From assembly GCA_032433765.1 (NCBI GenBank), contig JAVIAB010000156.1, positions 86,362,269-86,426,268 of the forward strand: a stretch of 64,000 nt of DNA, written 5' to 3'. The notes below the pieces were generated by a model. That model had not been told where the DNA came from, did not search any database, and was given only the letters and a program-made list of their open reading frames with translations. Below are positions 48,005 to 59,824 of this stretch, one piece after another. Every line of letters begins with the position of its first letter. Position 1 is the stretch's first letter. The position numbers were made by a program, and so were the translations under genes. The stretch is from Megaustenia siamemsis. Lineage: Eukaryota > Mollusca > Gastropoda > Stylommatophora > Ariophantidae.

Positions 48005-48132
48005 GTGCTCTGTGGTGTATTGTGATGTACTGTAATGTACTGTGACGTATTGTGATGTATTGTGATGTACTGTGGTGTACTGTCGTGTATCGTGATGTGT
48101 TGTGATGTACTGTGATGTGTTGTGATGTATTG
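48005..48132. repeat. Short TGTGATGTAC-type minisatellite
   Basis: About thirteen 9-10-bp units (TGTGATGTAC, TGTGGTGTAC, TGTGACGTAT) lie between the PDE1 exon and the GPCR remnant. Confidence 0.85.
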
Positions 48133-48546
48133 TGTCAGTGGCTGAGAGGTAACAACACAGCTAATGAAAGCTACATAGATAAAAAGCTGTGTAGCAACAT
48201 GATCTCTCTGCCAGTAGTAATCAAGAAACATGATGATGATGTTGTATTACTGTCTCTATCTATCTTCAGTTCGCCTAAAGTTTTGTCTATATCTGCAAAG
48301 TGGAGACGCATCAAGATGGACGCACCAAGACGGGCGCTTGTTTGCGTTTGAACAAAACCCAACGGCCATTATCTGAATTTGCAGAATCTCGTTCATTCTC
48401 AACGGTGGCCGTTATAGTTGAGCTTTTGCTAGCACAATGCCTGGAGTATAAGCTCGGACCACCATCTTATCGTGCTTTCTCCCTGCATCGCAGACTAAAC
48501 GGACGCTGTCTAAATGAACCAAATTAGTAAATAGCATTGATAATAG

Positions 48547-49108
48547 CGAATAACAGCCACTGCTGTTGCTGCTGAGATAACGCCAAACGAGATAGGTCTT
48601 GAGAAATGTTTACCAAGTCCAAGGCTGATGTTCTTGCACATAATAACCTACTTTGACTCAGTAGTAACGTTGCTACCTACTACCGCTGATCGCCATTACT
48701 GTCATGCTCTTCACGATCGTTCTGTCCATCATACACAAGTCCCGGTGGAAGAAGCTCAGTGGCCTGCCGATGCTGGAAGTTTCCGAGCTGAAACCGATCA
48801 ACGATCCTAGGTGGAGCTCAGTGCGAGCTAGCGCCCAGGTTCATGTGGCTAGGCTGCTCTTTGCCTTGTCTCTATCTTACATCATCATGAACGCACCAAG
48901 CCACGTGGCCAGACTGTACTATCTGATGCGGACTCAAAACTCAGGGGACATGAAATTGACATTCTCTGAAGGTCTTATCTGGCTGATCTTCCAGCACGTC
49001 AGCCACGCCCACCATGCCTGCAAGTTGTGGATCTTCGTGGTCGTCAGTAGAAACTTTACCAAGAACCTCAGACAAACTTTAGTGGACGTTACCAAGTGTA
49101 TATGTTAG
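48547..49108 (+). pseudogene. Rhodopsin-class GPCR fragment, TM5 to C-terminus, frameshifted
   Basis: Reading plus-strand frame 1 from about 48547 gives an ECL2-like segment with Cys (EKCLPSPRLMF) and the start of TM5 (ITYFDSVVTLL). Near 48675 the reading must change to frame 2: LLPLIAITVMLFTIVLSII, then the basic loop HKSRWKKL. TM6 is LLFALSLSYIIMNAPSHVAR, a pattern typical of lophotrochozoan peptide-type receptors (helix ending in N-x-P-S-H-x-x-R). TM7 is LIWLIFQHVSHAHHACKLWI, followed by helix 8-like SRNFTKNLRQTL and a TAG stop at 49106-49108. The usual NPxxY of TM7 is replaced by KLWIF. I did not find TM1-TM4 upstream. It may be an upstream-spliced last exon with an assembly error at the frameshift, but the missing motif and frameshift favour a decayed or retroposed copy. 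The ligand is unknown. Confidence 0.66.
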
Positions 49109-50165
49109 TAGTAGCTCATATCTTGGTGGGTGTATGTGCTGGCCATGGCTGATATCTTGGTGGGTGTATGTGCTGGCCATCGTTTATATCTTGGTGAATT
49201 ACCGTGCTAGCCATGGCTCATATCTTAGTGTGTGTTTGTGCTGGCCATGGTTTATATCTTAGTGTATATCCGTGCTAGCCATGGCTCATATCTTGGTGTG
49301 TGTCTGTGCTGGCCATCGTTTATATCTTGGTGAATTACCGTGCTAGCCATGGCTCATATCTTAGTGTGTGTCTGTGCTGGCCATGGTTTATATCTTAGTG
49401 TATATCCGTGCTAGCCATGGCTCATATCTTGGTGGGTGACTGTGCTGGCCATGGTTCATATCTTAGTGTATATCCGTGAAGTCATGGCTCAGATCTTAAT
49501 GTGTTTCTGTGCTAGCGATGGCTCATATCTTAGCTTGTGTGTGTGTGTGCTGGCATGGCTCATATCTTGGTGTGTGTGTCATGTTAGTCATATCTCATAT
49601 CTTGGTGAGTGTCCGTGTTAATCGTGTCTCATATCTTTATGTGTGTCTGTGTTTAGTCATATCTCATATCTTAGTGTGTATCTGTCTTAGTCATGTGTCA
49701 TATCTTTGTGCGTGCATGTCTGTGTTAGTCATATCTCATATCTTTGTGAGCATGTATATGTTAGTTACATCTCATACCTTTGTGTGTGCTTGTCTATGTT
49801 AGCCATATCTCATACATTTGTGTGTATGTCCATGTTAGTCACATCTCATCTTCGTGTGTGTCTGTCTATGTTAGTCATGTCTCATATCTTTGTGTGTTTG
49901 TGTTTAGTCATATCACATATATTTTTGTGTGATGTCTATGTTAGTCATATCTCCTATCTTTATCTTTGTGTGTGCATGACAGTGTTTAGTCATATCTCAT
50001 ATTTTAGAGTGTGTCTGTGCTAATCACATCTCATATCTTAGTGTGTGTGTGTCTGTGTTAGTTATATCTCATATTTTTGTGTGTGTCAGTGTTAGTCATG
50101 CCTCATACCGTTGTGTGCATGTCAGTGTTAGTCACATTTCATATCTTTGTGTGTGCATGTTTGTG
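49109..50165. repeat. ~34-36-bp degenerate minisatellite, about 30 copies
   Basis: Units contain CATATCTT plus a TGTGTGTCTGTG-like segment and GCTGGCCATGG (left half) or TTAGTCATATCTCATATCTT (right half). The array begins immediately after the GPCR stop codon. Units diverge steadily from left to right. Small ORFs in it are repeat peptides. Confidence 0.9.
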
Positions 50166-50410
50166 TTAGTCACCTCTAGTGATTCGGGCAGATGGTGCTC
50201 GTAAACCTGGGAGGGCAGACCATCTAAGGACAGAATCCCCCTACAGAAAAGACAATCTGCTGCCTTGCAGGAAGATTGGGGACAACCAAAGGCTAAGGAA
50301 AGCAATCCTGAACAAAATGCTGAAATCGGATGCACTGGGCCACTGGCGCAGAACACAGTGCAACGTTTTAACAGGTATTCAAGCAGAGTGGATCTAACAC
50401 TCTAATTGAC
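50166..50410. other. Unique island with short ORFs on both strands
   Basis: A 72-codon plus ORF (50179-50397) and a 74-codon minus ORF cover this segment. Neither shows a family I recognise. It directly abuts the LINE E tail and could be part of that element's 3' region or another repeat. Confidence 0.45.
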
Positions 50411-50960
50411 TTTAATTATGATGTCAATTCACTTGAACTGACAGCTGTCTTCATGTGACAGTCTGGAATCATACTCTGATTGAGTCCTGATCGCAGACAG
50501 AGATATCTGCAAATTCGTTTCCTGTATAAATTTTACTATCTTGTGTAATTCTTGTAGTGGCCAATATAGTTTTGTCTGTAGTGTTGTATCTATGGGCTCA
50601 TGGATTTTCCAGTCTACTATATTCAGTACAGTCTTGAAGTATGTGTTCAGCAGTCTGTGGCATTTGTTCATATGTACATGTAGTTGAGGTGCCGATCTTG
50701 AATTTTGTATACATGTGACTGTGGAGTCGATTGTGTCCTGTTCTGAGGTGTATAATGATAACTTGTTCACATATATTCATATTATGAAAGGCATCCTGGG
50801 GCTTGTGGTCCTCTGATTGATTTTATTATCTGTTTCTTCTGATGGTATGTAACTGGTGTATCTAGTTGTGTGCCTGTTGTACATTCCGTTGCCAACCGGT
50901 CTACTTTCTCGCTCCCCAGTATTCGATAATGAGATGGGAATCGTGTCTTCCTGTATCAGG
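50411..50960 (-). mobile_element. LINE family E C-terminal fragment
   Basis: The minus strand encodes HLRTGHNRLHSHMYTKFKIG, then TAEHILQDCTEYSRLENP (50780-50598). A frame change leads to a second segment with LQTKLYWPLQELHKIVKFIQ (50770-50429 frame). The order LRTGHNRL, Cys-rich segment, AEHILQDC, TKLYG-like, F-I-x-x-T is the C-terminal region downstream of the RT/RNase H-like part in many invertebrate LINEs. The usual CxC is partly lost (TCTYEQ). It is frameshifted and 5'-truncated, so inactive. It belongs to a different group from families A-D. Confidence 0.75.
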
Positions 50961-50984
50961 CAGTGTTATTGAACCAGGTAGCAC

Positions 50985-51311
50985 TTTAGTTGTAAAAGTT
51001 GAATGTTTGACGTCACTTTTGTTGTAGAAGTTGAATGTTTGACGTAACTTTTGTTGTAGAAGTTGAATGTTTGACGTCACTTTTGTTGTAGAAGTTGAAT
51101 GTTTGACGTCACTTTTATTGTAGAATTTGAATGTTTGACGTCACTTTTGTTGCAGAAGTTGAATGTTTGACGTCACTTTTGTTGCAGAAGTTGAATGTTT
51201 GACGTCACTTTTGTTGCAGAAGTTGAATGTTTGACGTCACTTTTGTTGCAGAAGTTGAATGTTTGACGCCACTTTTGTTGCAGAAGTTGAATGTTTGACG
51301 CCACTTTTGTT
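50985..51311. repeat. 32-bp tandem repeat, about 10 copies
   Basis: GAAGTTGAATGTTTGACGTC recurs every 32 bp (GAATG at 51001, 51033 and onward), with CACTTTTGTTG completing the unit. Left copies have GTTGTAG and right copies have GTTGCAG. Confidence 0.95.
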
Positions 51312-51462
51312 GGATCGAGACCAGTCTACGTCACTGATGTTTTCGTTCCAGTTTATAAATGGTTGATACTTGTGTTGTCAGTTACAAGCCTGCTATATAA
51401 TGAGCTACACTGTTAGAGTGATGTTAATTTATGTCTTATTAGAGTTGTCGATGTACACATTT
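51312..51462. other. Unique spacer
   Basis: Ordinary sequence between two arrays, without a recognisable signal. Confidence 0.55.
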
Positions 51463-51775
51463 GATGGTGCTATGTCAGTAGTGCTGTCACTGTACACAAT
51501 TACTGGTGCTATTTCAGTAGTGCTGTCATTGTACTCAATTAATGGTGCTATTTCAGTAGTGCTGTCATTGTACACAATTAATGGTGCTATTTCAGTAGTG
51601 CTGTCATTGTACACAATTAATGGTGCTATTTCAGTAGTGCTGTCATTGTACACAATTAATGGTGCTATTTCAGTAGTGCTGTCATTGTACACAATTAATG
51701 GTGCTATTTCAGTAGTGCTGTCATTGTACACAATTAATGGTGCTATTTCAGTAGTGCTGTCATTGTACACATTCG
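51463..51775. repeat. 39-bp tandem repeat, 8 copies
   Basis: AATGGTGCTATTTCAGTAGT recurs every 39 bp (51541, 51580 and onward). The central copies are identical. A 39-bp unit keeps frame, and the unit has no stop in one frame on either strand. Both a 158-codon plus ORF and a 113-codon minus ORF therefore exist with 13-residue periods. The symmetry argues against either being a gene. Confidence 0.95.
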
Positions 51776-52010
51776 AGCTGATATGTCATTATTGGGGAAG
51801 CTGTAACAAAGTAATCAGCCGGTCTTATACAACAGGGGCGGTATGAATGAATGTCCACTTATGACAGTTACATGAACTAATAGAAATAGATGAAGGGCAT
51901 CATCATGTACAACGATGGAGAGATTGCACAGTGACGGAGAGGCGACACTTAATGAAATGGTGACATCAAATGAAGTTAAAACAATAGTTTTACGGTGTCT
52001 CACTAGTATT

Positions 52011-52369
52011 GGCAGTAGTAATAGTAGTAGTAGTAGTAGTTGAAGTAATAGTAGTAGTAGTAGCAGTAGTAGTAGTAGTAGTAATAATAGAAGTAGTAGT
52101 AGTGACAGTAGTAGTAGCAGTAGTAGTAGTGGTAGTAATAGCGGTAGTAATATAAGTGGTAGCAGAAGTATTGGTAGTAGTAGTAGTAGCAGTAGTAGTA
52201 GTTGTATTAGTGGTAGCAGCAGTAGTAATAGCAGTAGTCGTAGTTGTAGTAGTAGTAGTAGTGTGGTAGTAATAGTAGTGGTAGTGGTAGTAGTAATAGT
52301 GGTAGTAGTTGTATTAGCATAGTATTAGTAGTAGTAGTAGTGGTAGTTGTAGTAGTGGTAGTAGTAGTC

Positions 52370-52426
<57 letters not shown>

Positions 52427-52455
52427 TTAATAGTAGTAGTAGCAGTAGTAGTATA
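52011..52455. repeat. (AGT)n trinucleotide microsatellite, imperfect
   Basis: About 445 bp of AGT repeats with AAT, GGT, CAGT and CGT interruptions. The longest pure stretch is at about 52365-52410. Confidence 0.94.
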
Positions 52456-53302
52456 GTTAGTTCAGAAATCCGTGCCCACAGAGTTGATCAATTATCTCAG
52501 AAACTGTTTGATGAATTTCTGTAATTCCTTTTCATGAAATCTTATTTTTTCACCGACCTTCAGTCTGATTGTTTGCCCTACAGTCATGCATTTAGGAAAG
52601 ATTTGTGCTTAGTTGAGGTATATAAAAATATGATTTTCTTGCTTGTCCTAAATTTTAGGATTTTACAATACCCACATTTGTTGTAATCAACTCACCAATT
52701 AAAAAGGCAAATTTCACGTGCACACCACACAATCTTAGCACCGTTTCGCACTCTTAATTTGTAAGACGCGTGCCACTCCGAGGTTTTTTTTTTTTTTTTG
52801 GTAATTTAATTTCTGTTTTCTTGTTAAATTGGACCAGTGGCGTATTTTGACAAAATATTTACTATTAATGAATATTCATGTGTGATAATTTGTAAGCTAT
52901 TGTGAAGTGACTACTTGATTTTTGAAACCATGAACAGTTTTAAGTGTAAATTCATCACTATGAAAAAGGTAACTGTGTTATTGTACATGCACTTTTTGAA
53001 GGAATCTAAAAGGGGTCGGTTATATTACGTCAGGTTTGACCTGAGAAGAGCAATGCGGTCCACATCCACCTCCTTGAAAGATAAACTATATGGGGCAATC
53101 GAATCACTTAAACAGACATCTGATTGAGTCTTGACCGCATATATATATATATATATATATATTACTAGTCAATGTAATATGGATACGCCTTTGGCTTGCA
53201 TTGTTAGGAAATCAGCATAATTTACAGTAAAATTTAATGTTTAGAGCACGCGGTTTGATATTTTCCTAAAATTATATAACAAAAAAACGAATTGTGCAAA
53301 AT
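52456..53302. other. AT-rich unique island with poly-T and (AT)n runs
   Basis: About 850 bp without tandem organisation. It holds a T run at about 52782-52799 and an (AT)12 run at 53139-53162. A 70-codon plus ORF (52915-53127) has no recognised motif. Confidence 0.65.
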
Positions 53303-53755
53303 AGTAGTAGTTGTATCGGTAATAGTAGTAGTTGTATCGGTAATAGTAGTAGTTGTATCGGTAATAGTAGTAGTTGTATCGGTAATAGTAGTAGTTGTAT
53401 CGGTAATAGTAGTAGTTGTATCGGTAATAGTAGTAGTTGTATCGGTAATAGTAGTAGTTGTATCGGTAATAGTAGTAGTTGTATCAGTAATAGTAGTAGT
53501 TGTATCGGTAATAGTAGTAGTTGTATCGGTAATAGTAGTAGTTGTATCGGTAATAGTAGTAGTTGAATCGGTAATAGTAGTAGTTGTATCGGTAATAGTA
53601 GTAGTTGTATCGGTAATAGTAGTAGTTATATCGGTAATAGTAGTAGTTATATCGGTAATAGTAGTAGTTGTATCGGTAATAGTAGTAGTTGTATCGGTAA
53701 TAGTAGTAGTTGTATCGGTAATAGTAGTAGTTGTATCGGTAATAGTCGTAGAAGT
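53303..53755. repeat. 21-bp tandem repeat, about 22 copies
   Basis: The unit is AGTAGTAGTTGTATCGGTAA plus T, nearly perfect. It gives 7-residue-period ORFs on both strands (VVVVSVI on plus, RYNYYYY on minus). It probably grew out of an AGT microsatellite like the one at 52 kb. Confidence 0.96.
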
Positions 53756-54090
53756 GTTTTACAACAGAAGAAGTAAATCTTGGTGATGGAGAGAGGAAAG
53801 AACTGGACAAAGATGATGAAATAAAGTGTGTGAGGTCAAGGTTAGTGTGTCATGTCAGGTTGTGCATATGCGTGTGTTTATGTCGAAGACACAGTGAGAG
53901 AGTCAGTGAACGATTTCTTGTTGATCGCAAACTTGAACTCTGCAACAGACAACAAGACATAAGACATGGATAAGGAAATATGAATGTGATAACATGACGC
54001 ACAAACACCTTAGTGATATCGTTCATGTGATACGATCAGGCTGACATGATGCAGCGATTGTGCAAGTAGTGTAGACATGCTAGTCGAACG
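53756..54090. other. Unique island, nothing recognised
   Basis: Mixed sequence between two arrays. I see no ORF of interest and no element ends. Confidence 0.6.
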
Positions 54091-54490
54091 GAGAGTAACA
54101 GATTGTGTGGCAGCTGGTACAGAGAGTAACAGATTGTGTGGCAACTGGTACAGAGAGTAACAGATTGTGTGGCAACTGGTACAGAGAGTAACAGATTGTG
54201 TGGCAACTGGTACAGAGAGTAACAGATTGTGTGGCAACTGGTACAGAGAGTAACAGATTGTGTGGCAGCTGGTACAGAGAGTAACAGATTGTGTGGCAGC
54301 TGGTACAGAGAGTAACAGATTGTGTGGCAGCTGGTACAGAGAGTAACAGATTGTGTGGCAACTGGTACAGAGAGTAACAGATTGTGTGGCAACTGGTACA
54401 GATAGTAACAGATTGTGTGGCAGCTGGTACAGAGAGTAACAGATTGTATGGCAGCTGGTACAGAGAGTAACAGATTGTGTGGCAACTGGA
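54091..54490. repeat. 31-bp tandem repeat, about 13 copies
   Basis: GAGAGTAACAGATTGTGTGG recurs at 54091, 54122, 54153 and onward, completed by CAACTGGTACA or CAGCTGGTACA. The minus strand is stop-free in all frames. GAGAGTAACAG is also the start of the 22-bp unit near 14 kb. Confidence 0.95.
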
Positions 54491-54492
54491 GA

Positions 54493-54595
54493 AATGGGGA
54501 TGTGTATATGTCTGATAGAGTAGGGGAGAGAAATGGGGATGTGTATATGTCTGATAGAGTAGGGGAGAGAAATGGGGGTGTGTATATGTCTCAAA
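54493..54595. repeat. 39-bp tandem repeat, 2.6 copies
   Basis: AATGGGGATGTGTATATGTC repeats at 54493, 54532 and 54571 with a GATAGAGTAGGGGAGAGA remainder. Confidence 0.9.
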
Positions 54596-54599
54596 AAGT

Positions 54600-56250
54600 A
54601 AACATAACATCACACACAAGTAATCATAACACCACACACACAAGTAAACATAACACCACACACACAAGTAAACAAAACACCACACACAAAAAACATAACG
54701 CCACACACACACACACGCAAACATAACACCACACACACAAGTTAAAGTAACATCATACACACGCAAACATACAAAAGTAAACTAACACGACACACAAGCA
54801 AACATAACACCACCCACACAAGCAAACATAACACCACCCACACAAGTAAACATAACACCACCCACACAAGTAAAAATAACATCACACACACTCAAACATA
54901 ACAACATACAAAAGTAAAACTAACACGACGCAAGCAAACATAACACCACCCACACAAGTAAACATAACACCACACACACACACACAAGTTAAAGTAACTC
55001 CACACACACGCAAACATAACAACATACAAAAGTAAAACTAACACGACGCAAGCAAACATAACACCACCCACACAAGTAAACATAACACCACACACACACA
55101 AGTTAAAGTAACACCACACACACGCAAACATAACAACATACAAAAGTAAAACTAACACGACACACAAGCAAACATAACACCACCCACATACGTAAACATA
55201 ATACCACACACGAGCAAACATATCACCACATAAATAAGTAAACATAACACCACATAAACAAGTAAACATAACACTACATAATAGAGTAAACATAACACCA
55301 CATAAACAAGTAAACATAACACCACACATACCACATACAACTAAACATAACACCACACATAAGTCAACATAACACTACACAGTCAACATAACACTACACA
55401 CACACAAGCAAATATAACACCACACTCACAAGTCTACTTACTACACCACACACAAGTAAACATAACAAAACACACACAAATAAACATCATCACACATAAG
55501 TCAACATAACACCATGCACACACACAAGTCAACATAACACCATGCACACACACAAGTCAACGTAACACCACACACACACAAGTCAACATACCACACACAC
55601 ACAAGTCAACATAACACCATGCACACACACACAAGTCAATATAACACCACACACACACACGTCAACATAACACCACACACACACAAGTCAACATCACACA
55701 CACACACACAAGTCAACATAACACCATGCACACACACAAGTCAACATAACACCACACTCACACAAGTCAACATAACACCACACACACAAGTCAACAACAC
55801 CACACACACACAAGTCAACATAACACCACACACACAAGTCAACATAACACCACACACACAAGTCAACATAACACCACACACACAAGTCAACATAACACCA
55901 CACATACACACACACAAGTCAAAATAACACCACAAACACACACAAGTCAACATAACACCACAAACACACACAAGTCAACATAACACACACACACACACAC
56001 ACACACACAAGTCAACATAACACCACAAACACACACAAGTCAACATAACACCACACACATACACACAAGTCAACATAACACCACACACACAAGTCAACAT
56101 GACACTACACACACACACAAGTCAACATAACACCACATACACACAAGTCAACATAACACCACAAACACACACAAGTCAACATAACACCACAAACACACAC
56201 AAGTCAACATAACACCACAAACACACACAAGTCAACATTACACCATGCAC
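54600..56250. repeat. CA-rich minisatellite, ~20-30-bp units
   Basis: Units of AAGTCAACATAACACCACAC or AAGTAAACATAACACCACAC followed by a variable (AC)n, about 65 copies. The left part has AAGTAAAC and the right part AAGTCAAC. A supra-unit around AACAACATACAAAAGTAAAA repeats near 54900, 55020 and 55133. Confidence 0.92.
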
Positions 56251-56393
56251 ACACAAGAAGACACATCAGAGACAAACCCAATCAAAGTGGCGCAACTGTT
56301 GACAAGCGATGCCTGAGATAACAAAGTCTGGCCAGGCCAACATTCACATTTTCTTACAAAGATTCTCAATCTGCTTTCTTCAATCACAAGGCC

Positions 56394-56396
<3 letters not shown>

Positions 56397-56448
<52 letters not shown>
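56397..56448. repeat. (GA)n microsatellite
   Basis: About 25 GA repeats, almost pure, with one GCGAG interruption at the right end. Confidence 0.95.
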
Positions 56449-56457
<9 letters not shown>

Positions 56458-56814
56458 ACAAGAAAACTCAATTTTTAAAAATCCATTCAGGAGGAGCAAC
56501 TTAATGTGGCGGACAGCCCGTCTGTGAAAATTTGGTTTCAAGTCGGGATTGAAGACTCACTTCTAGGAGCTGAGACTTATTCTTTTTTCTGCTGTTTTCA
56601 CTCAACAAACAATCCTCTTCGTAGTCCACTTCTAAAAGGGCGTAAAGTGGCGTAACTGCGTTGTGTTGATAGTTTACGACATAGTCACGTGATCTACGTC
56701 TTTCAGCCCCAAATATCCAACTCTGTCCGACACATCAGGTTCGGTACAGATCACTGTGCTAACATTGTCTGGACATTGACCGATGTCTATCTTTGTGTGC
56801 ATGTGTGTCAACAT
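56449..56814. other. Unique island, nothing recognised
   Basis: Ordinary sequence with short ORFs only. No exon or element could be supported. Confidence 0.6.
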
Positions 56815-57245
56815 TGACTATTTTCTTTATATGTTTACTCTGTTAAGTGATTCTTCCCTTACATGTTTACTTTGTTAAGTGATTTTTACCCTTACATGTT
56901 CACTTTGTTAACAGTGACTTTCTAAAACATGTTTATGTGTTCACTTTGTTAACGGTGACTGTTTCATGTGTGTTCATTTTGTTAACAGTGACCAGTGATA
57001 TTTTCCTTACATGTTAACTTTTTCAACAGCGACGTTTTACATATCTGTTCAACTTTGATAATATTGACTGCTTCATTTACTTGTTAACTTTGTTAACAGT
57101 GACTTTTTTGTTATGTTTTCACTTTGTTAACATTGACTGTTTCCCTAATATGTTAAATGTGTTAACAGTGACTTGTTTCCTTATGTATTAATTTTGTTAA
57201 CATTCACTGCTTGCATGTTCACTTTTAATAAGTGACTGTTCTCAT
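56815..57245. repeat. Degenerate ~40-bp repeat with TTTGTTAACAGTGAC core
   Basis: CATGTTCACTTTGTTAACAG-like segments recur roughly every 35-45 bp about ten times, with many substitutions and indels. It is an old array. Confidence 0.75.
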
Positions 57246-57254
57246 CTCGTTCAC

Positions 57255-59740
57255 ATGACTACTGACGTCCTTCACACCGACACTCACTCTACGCTCACTC
57301 TTACACATTCCTGCACTAAGTCTTCACTTCTACACACACCCCTACACTCACGCCCGCACTCTTTTCTACACACTCCTATATTCACTCCAGCACTCTTACA
57401 CACACTTCTATATTTACTCCTACACTCTTACACACACTTCAATATTTACTCCTGCACTCTTACACACACTCCTATATTCACTCCTACACTCTTACACACA
57501 CTTCTATATTTACTCCTGCTCTCTTACACACACTTCAATATTTACTCCTGCACTCTTACACATACTCCTATATTTACTCCTACACTCTTACACACACTTC
57601 TATATTTACTCCTACACTCTTACACATACTCCTATATTCACTCCTACACTCTTACACACACTTCTATATTTACTCCTGCTCTCTTACACACACTTCTATA
57701 TTTACTCCTGCACTCTTACACACACTTCTATATTTACTCCTGCTCTCTTACACACACTTCTATATTTACTCCTGCTCTCTTACACACACTTCAATATTTA
57801 CTCCTACACTCTTACACATACTCCTATATTCACTCCTACACTCTTACACATACTCCTATATTCACTCCTACACTCTTACACATACTCCTATATTTACTCC
57901 TGCTCTCTTACACACACTCCTGTATTCACTCTTACACTCTTGCACACACTGCTATACTCGTACACTCATTTCTACACCCACTCCTACACTCGTACACTCG
58001 TTTCTACACTCACTCCTACACTACGCTCTTACACACACTCCTACACTCACTCAGACACTCGTACACTCACTTCTACAGTCACTTCTATACTCTTACACTG
58101 ATTCCTACACTCTTACAATCACTCCTACACTCTTACACTTACTCCTATACTCCTACTCTCTTACACTCACTACTAAACTCCTACACTCGTACACTCACTC
58201 CTACACTCTTACACTTACTCCTACACTCCTACGCTCTTACACTCACTACTACACTCGTACACTCATTCCTACACTCTTACACTCACTCCTACACTCTTAC
58301 ACTCACTCCTACACTTCAACACTTCTACCCTCTTACACTCATTACTACACTCCTACACTCGTACACTCACTCCTACACACTTACACTCACTCCTACACTT
58401 ACTCCTACACTCATTTCTACACTCTTACACTTACTCCTACACTCCTACACTCTTACACTCACTACTAAACTCCTACACTCGTACACAAACTCCTACAACC
58501 TTACACTTACTCCTACACTCCTACGCTCTTACACTCACTACTACACTCCTACACTTGTACACTCATTCGTACACTCTTACACTCACTCCTACACTCATAC
58601 ACTCACTCCTACACCCCTACCCTCTTACACTCATTACTACACTTCTACACTCGTACACTCACTCCTACACTCGTACACTCACTCCTACACTCTTACACTC
58701 ACTCCTAGACTCTTACACTTACTCCTACACTCCTACCCTCTTACACTCACTACTACACTCCTACACTCACTCCTACACTCGTGCACTCACTCCTACACTC
58801 GTGCACTCACTCCTATACTCCTACGCTCTTACACTCACTACTACACTCCTACACTCGTACACTCACTCCTACACTCTTACACTTACTCCTACACTCCTAC
58901 TCTCTTACACTCACTACTACACTCTTACACTCGTACACTCAAACCTACACTCTTACACTCACTCCTACACTCGTACACTCACTCCTACACACTTACACTC
59001 ACTCCTACACTTACTCCTACACTCATTTCTACACTCTTACACTTACTCCTACACTCCTACACTCTTACACTCACTACTAAACTCCTACACTCGTACACTC
59101 ACTCCTACAACCTTACACTTACTCCTACACTCCTACGCTCTTACACTCACTACTACACTCCTACACTTGTACACTCATTCCTACACTCTTACACTCACTC
59201 CTGCACTCACTCCTACACCCCTACCCTCTTACACTCACTACTACACTCCTACACTCACTCCTACACTCGTGCACTCACTCCTATACTCCTACGCTCTTAC
59301 ACTCACTACTACACTCCTACACTCGTACACACACTCCTACACTCTTACACTTACTCCTACACTCCTACTCTCTTACACTCACTACTACACTCCTACACTC
59401 GTACTCTCACTCCTACACTCGTACACTCACTCGTACACTCTCTCCTACACTCGTACACTCACTCCTACACTCTTACACTTACTCCTACACTCCTACACTC
59501 CTACGCTCTTACACTCACTACTACACTTGTACACTCACTGCTACGCTCTTACACTCACTCCTACACTCTTACACTTACTCCTACACTCCTACGCTCTTAC
59601 ACTCACTCCAAACACTCGTACACTCACTCCTACGCTCTTACACTCACCACTACACTCCTACACTCGTACACTCACTCCTACGCTCTTACACTCACCACTA
59701 CACTCCTACACTCGTACACTCACTCCTACACCCAGTCATC
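57255..59740. repeat. C/T/A-rich array of TACACTC and TATTTACTCC units
   Basis: From about 57380 to 57900 a 32-bp unit dominates (CACTCTTACACACACTTC plus TATATTTACTCCTG). From 57900 on, 6- and 12-bp units such as CTCCTACACTCTTACACT are mixed. A block marked by CTCCTACAACC recurs at 58490 and 59102 (612 bp). The plus strand lacks stops in the units, so an 830-codon ORF (57255-59747) and an overlapping 433-codon ORF appear. Both are low-complexity LLHSYTHSYT-type peptides, and I do not call a gene. Confidence 0.93.
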
Positions 59741-59824
59741 TCAGTGAACTAAACAGCTTGGAGAATGGTACACAAACTACGACATTAGAAACATGTGTAA
59801 GAGTGGGACACTCAAGTGAGGTTG

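Noticed and set aside
50179..50397. 72-codon plus ORF as a gene
   Set aside because: An equally long ORF lies on the opposite strand, no family is recognised, and it directly abuts a LINE remnant.
3135..51775. Unit lengths 13, 26, 39 and 52 bp as multiples of one ancestral unit
   Set aside because: The sequences of these four arrays are unrelated, so the numerical relation is probably chance.
53292..53786. Poly-valine transmembrane-like ORF
   Set aside because: It is translation of the 21-bp AGT-derived repeat, open on both strands.
57255..59747. 830-codon plus ORF
   Set aside because: Low-complexity repeat peptide with an overlapping ORF in another frame. No start context or domain.
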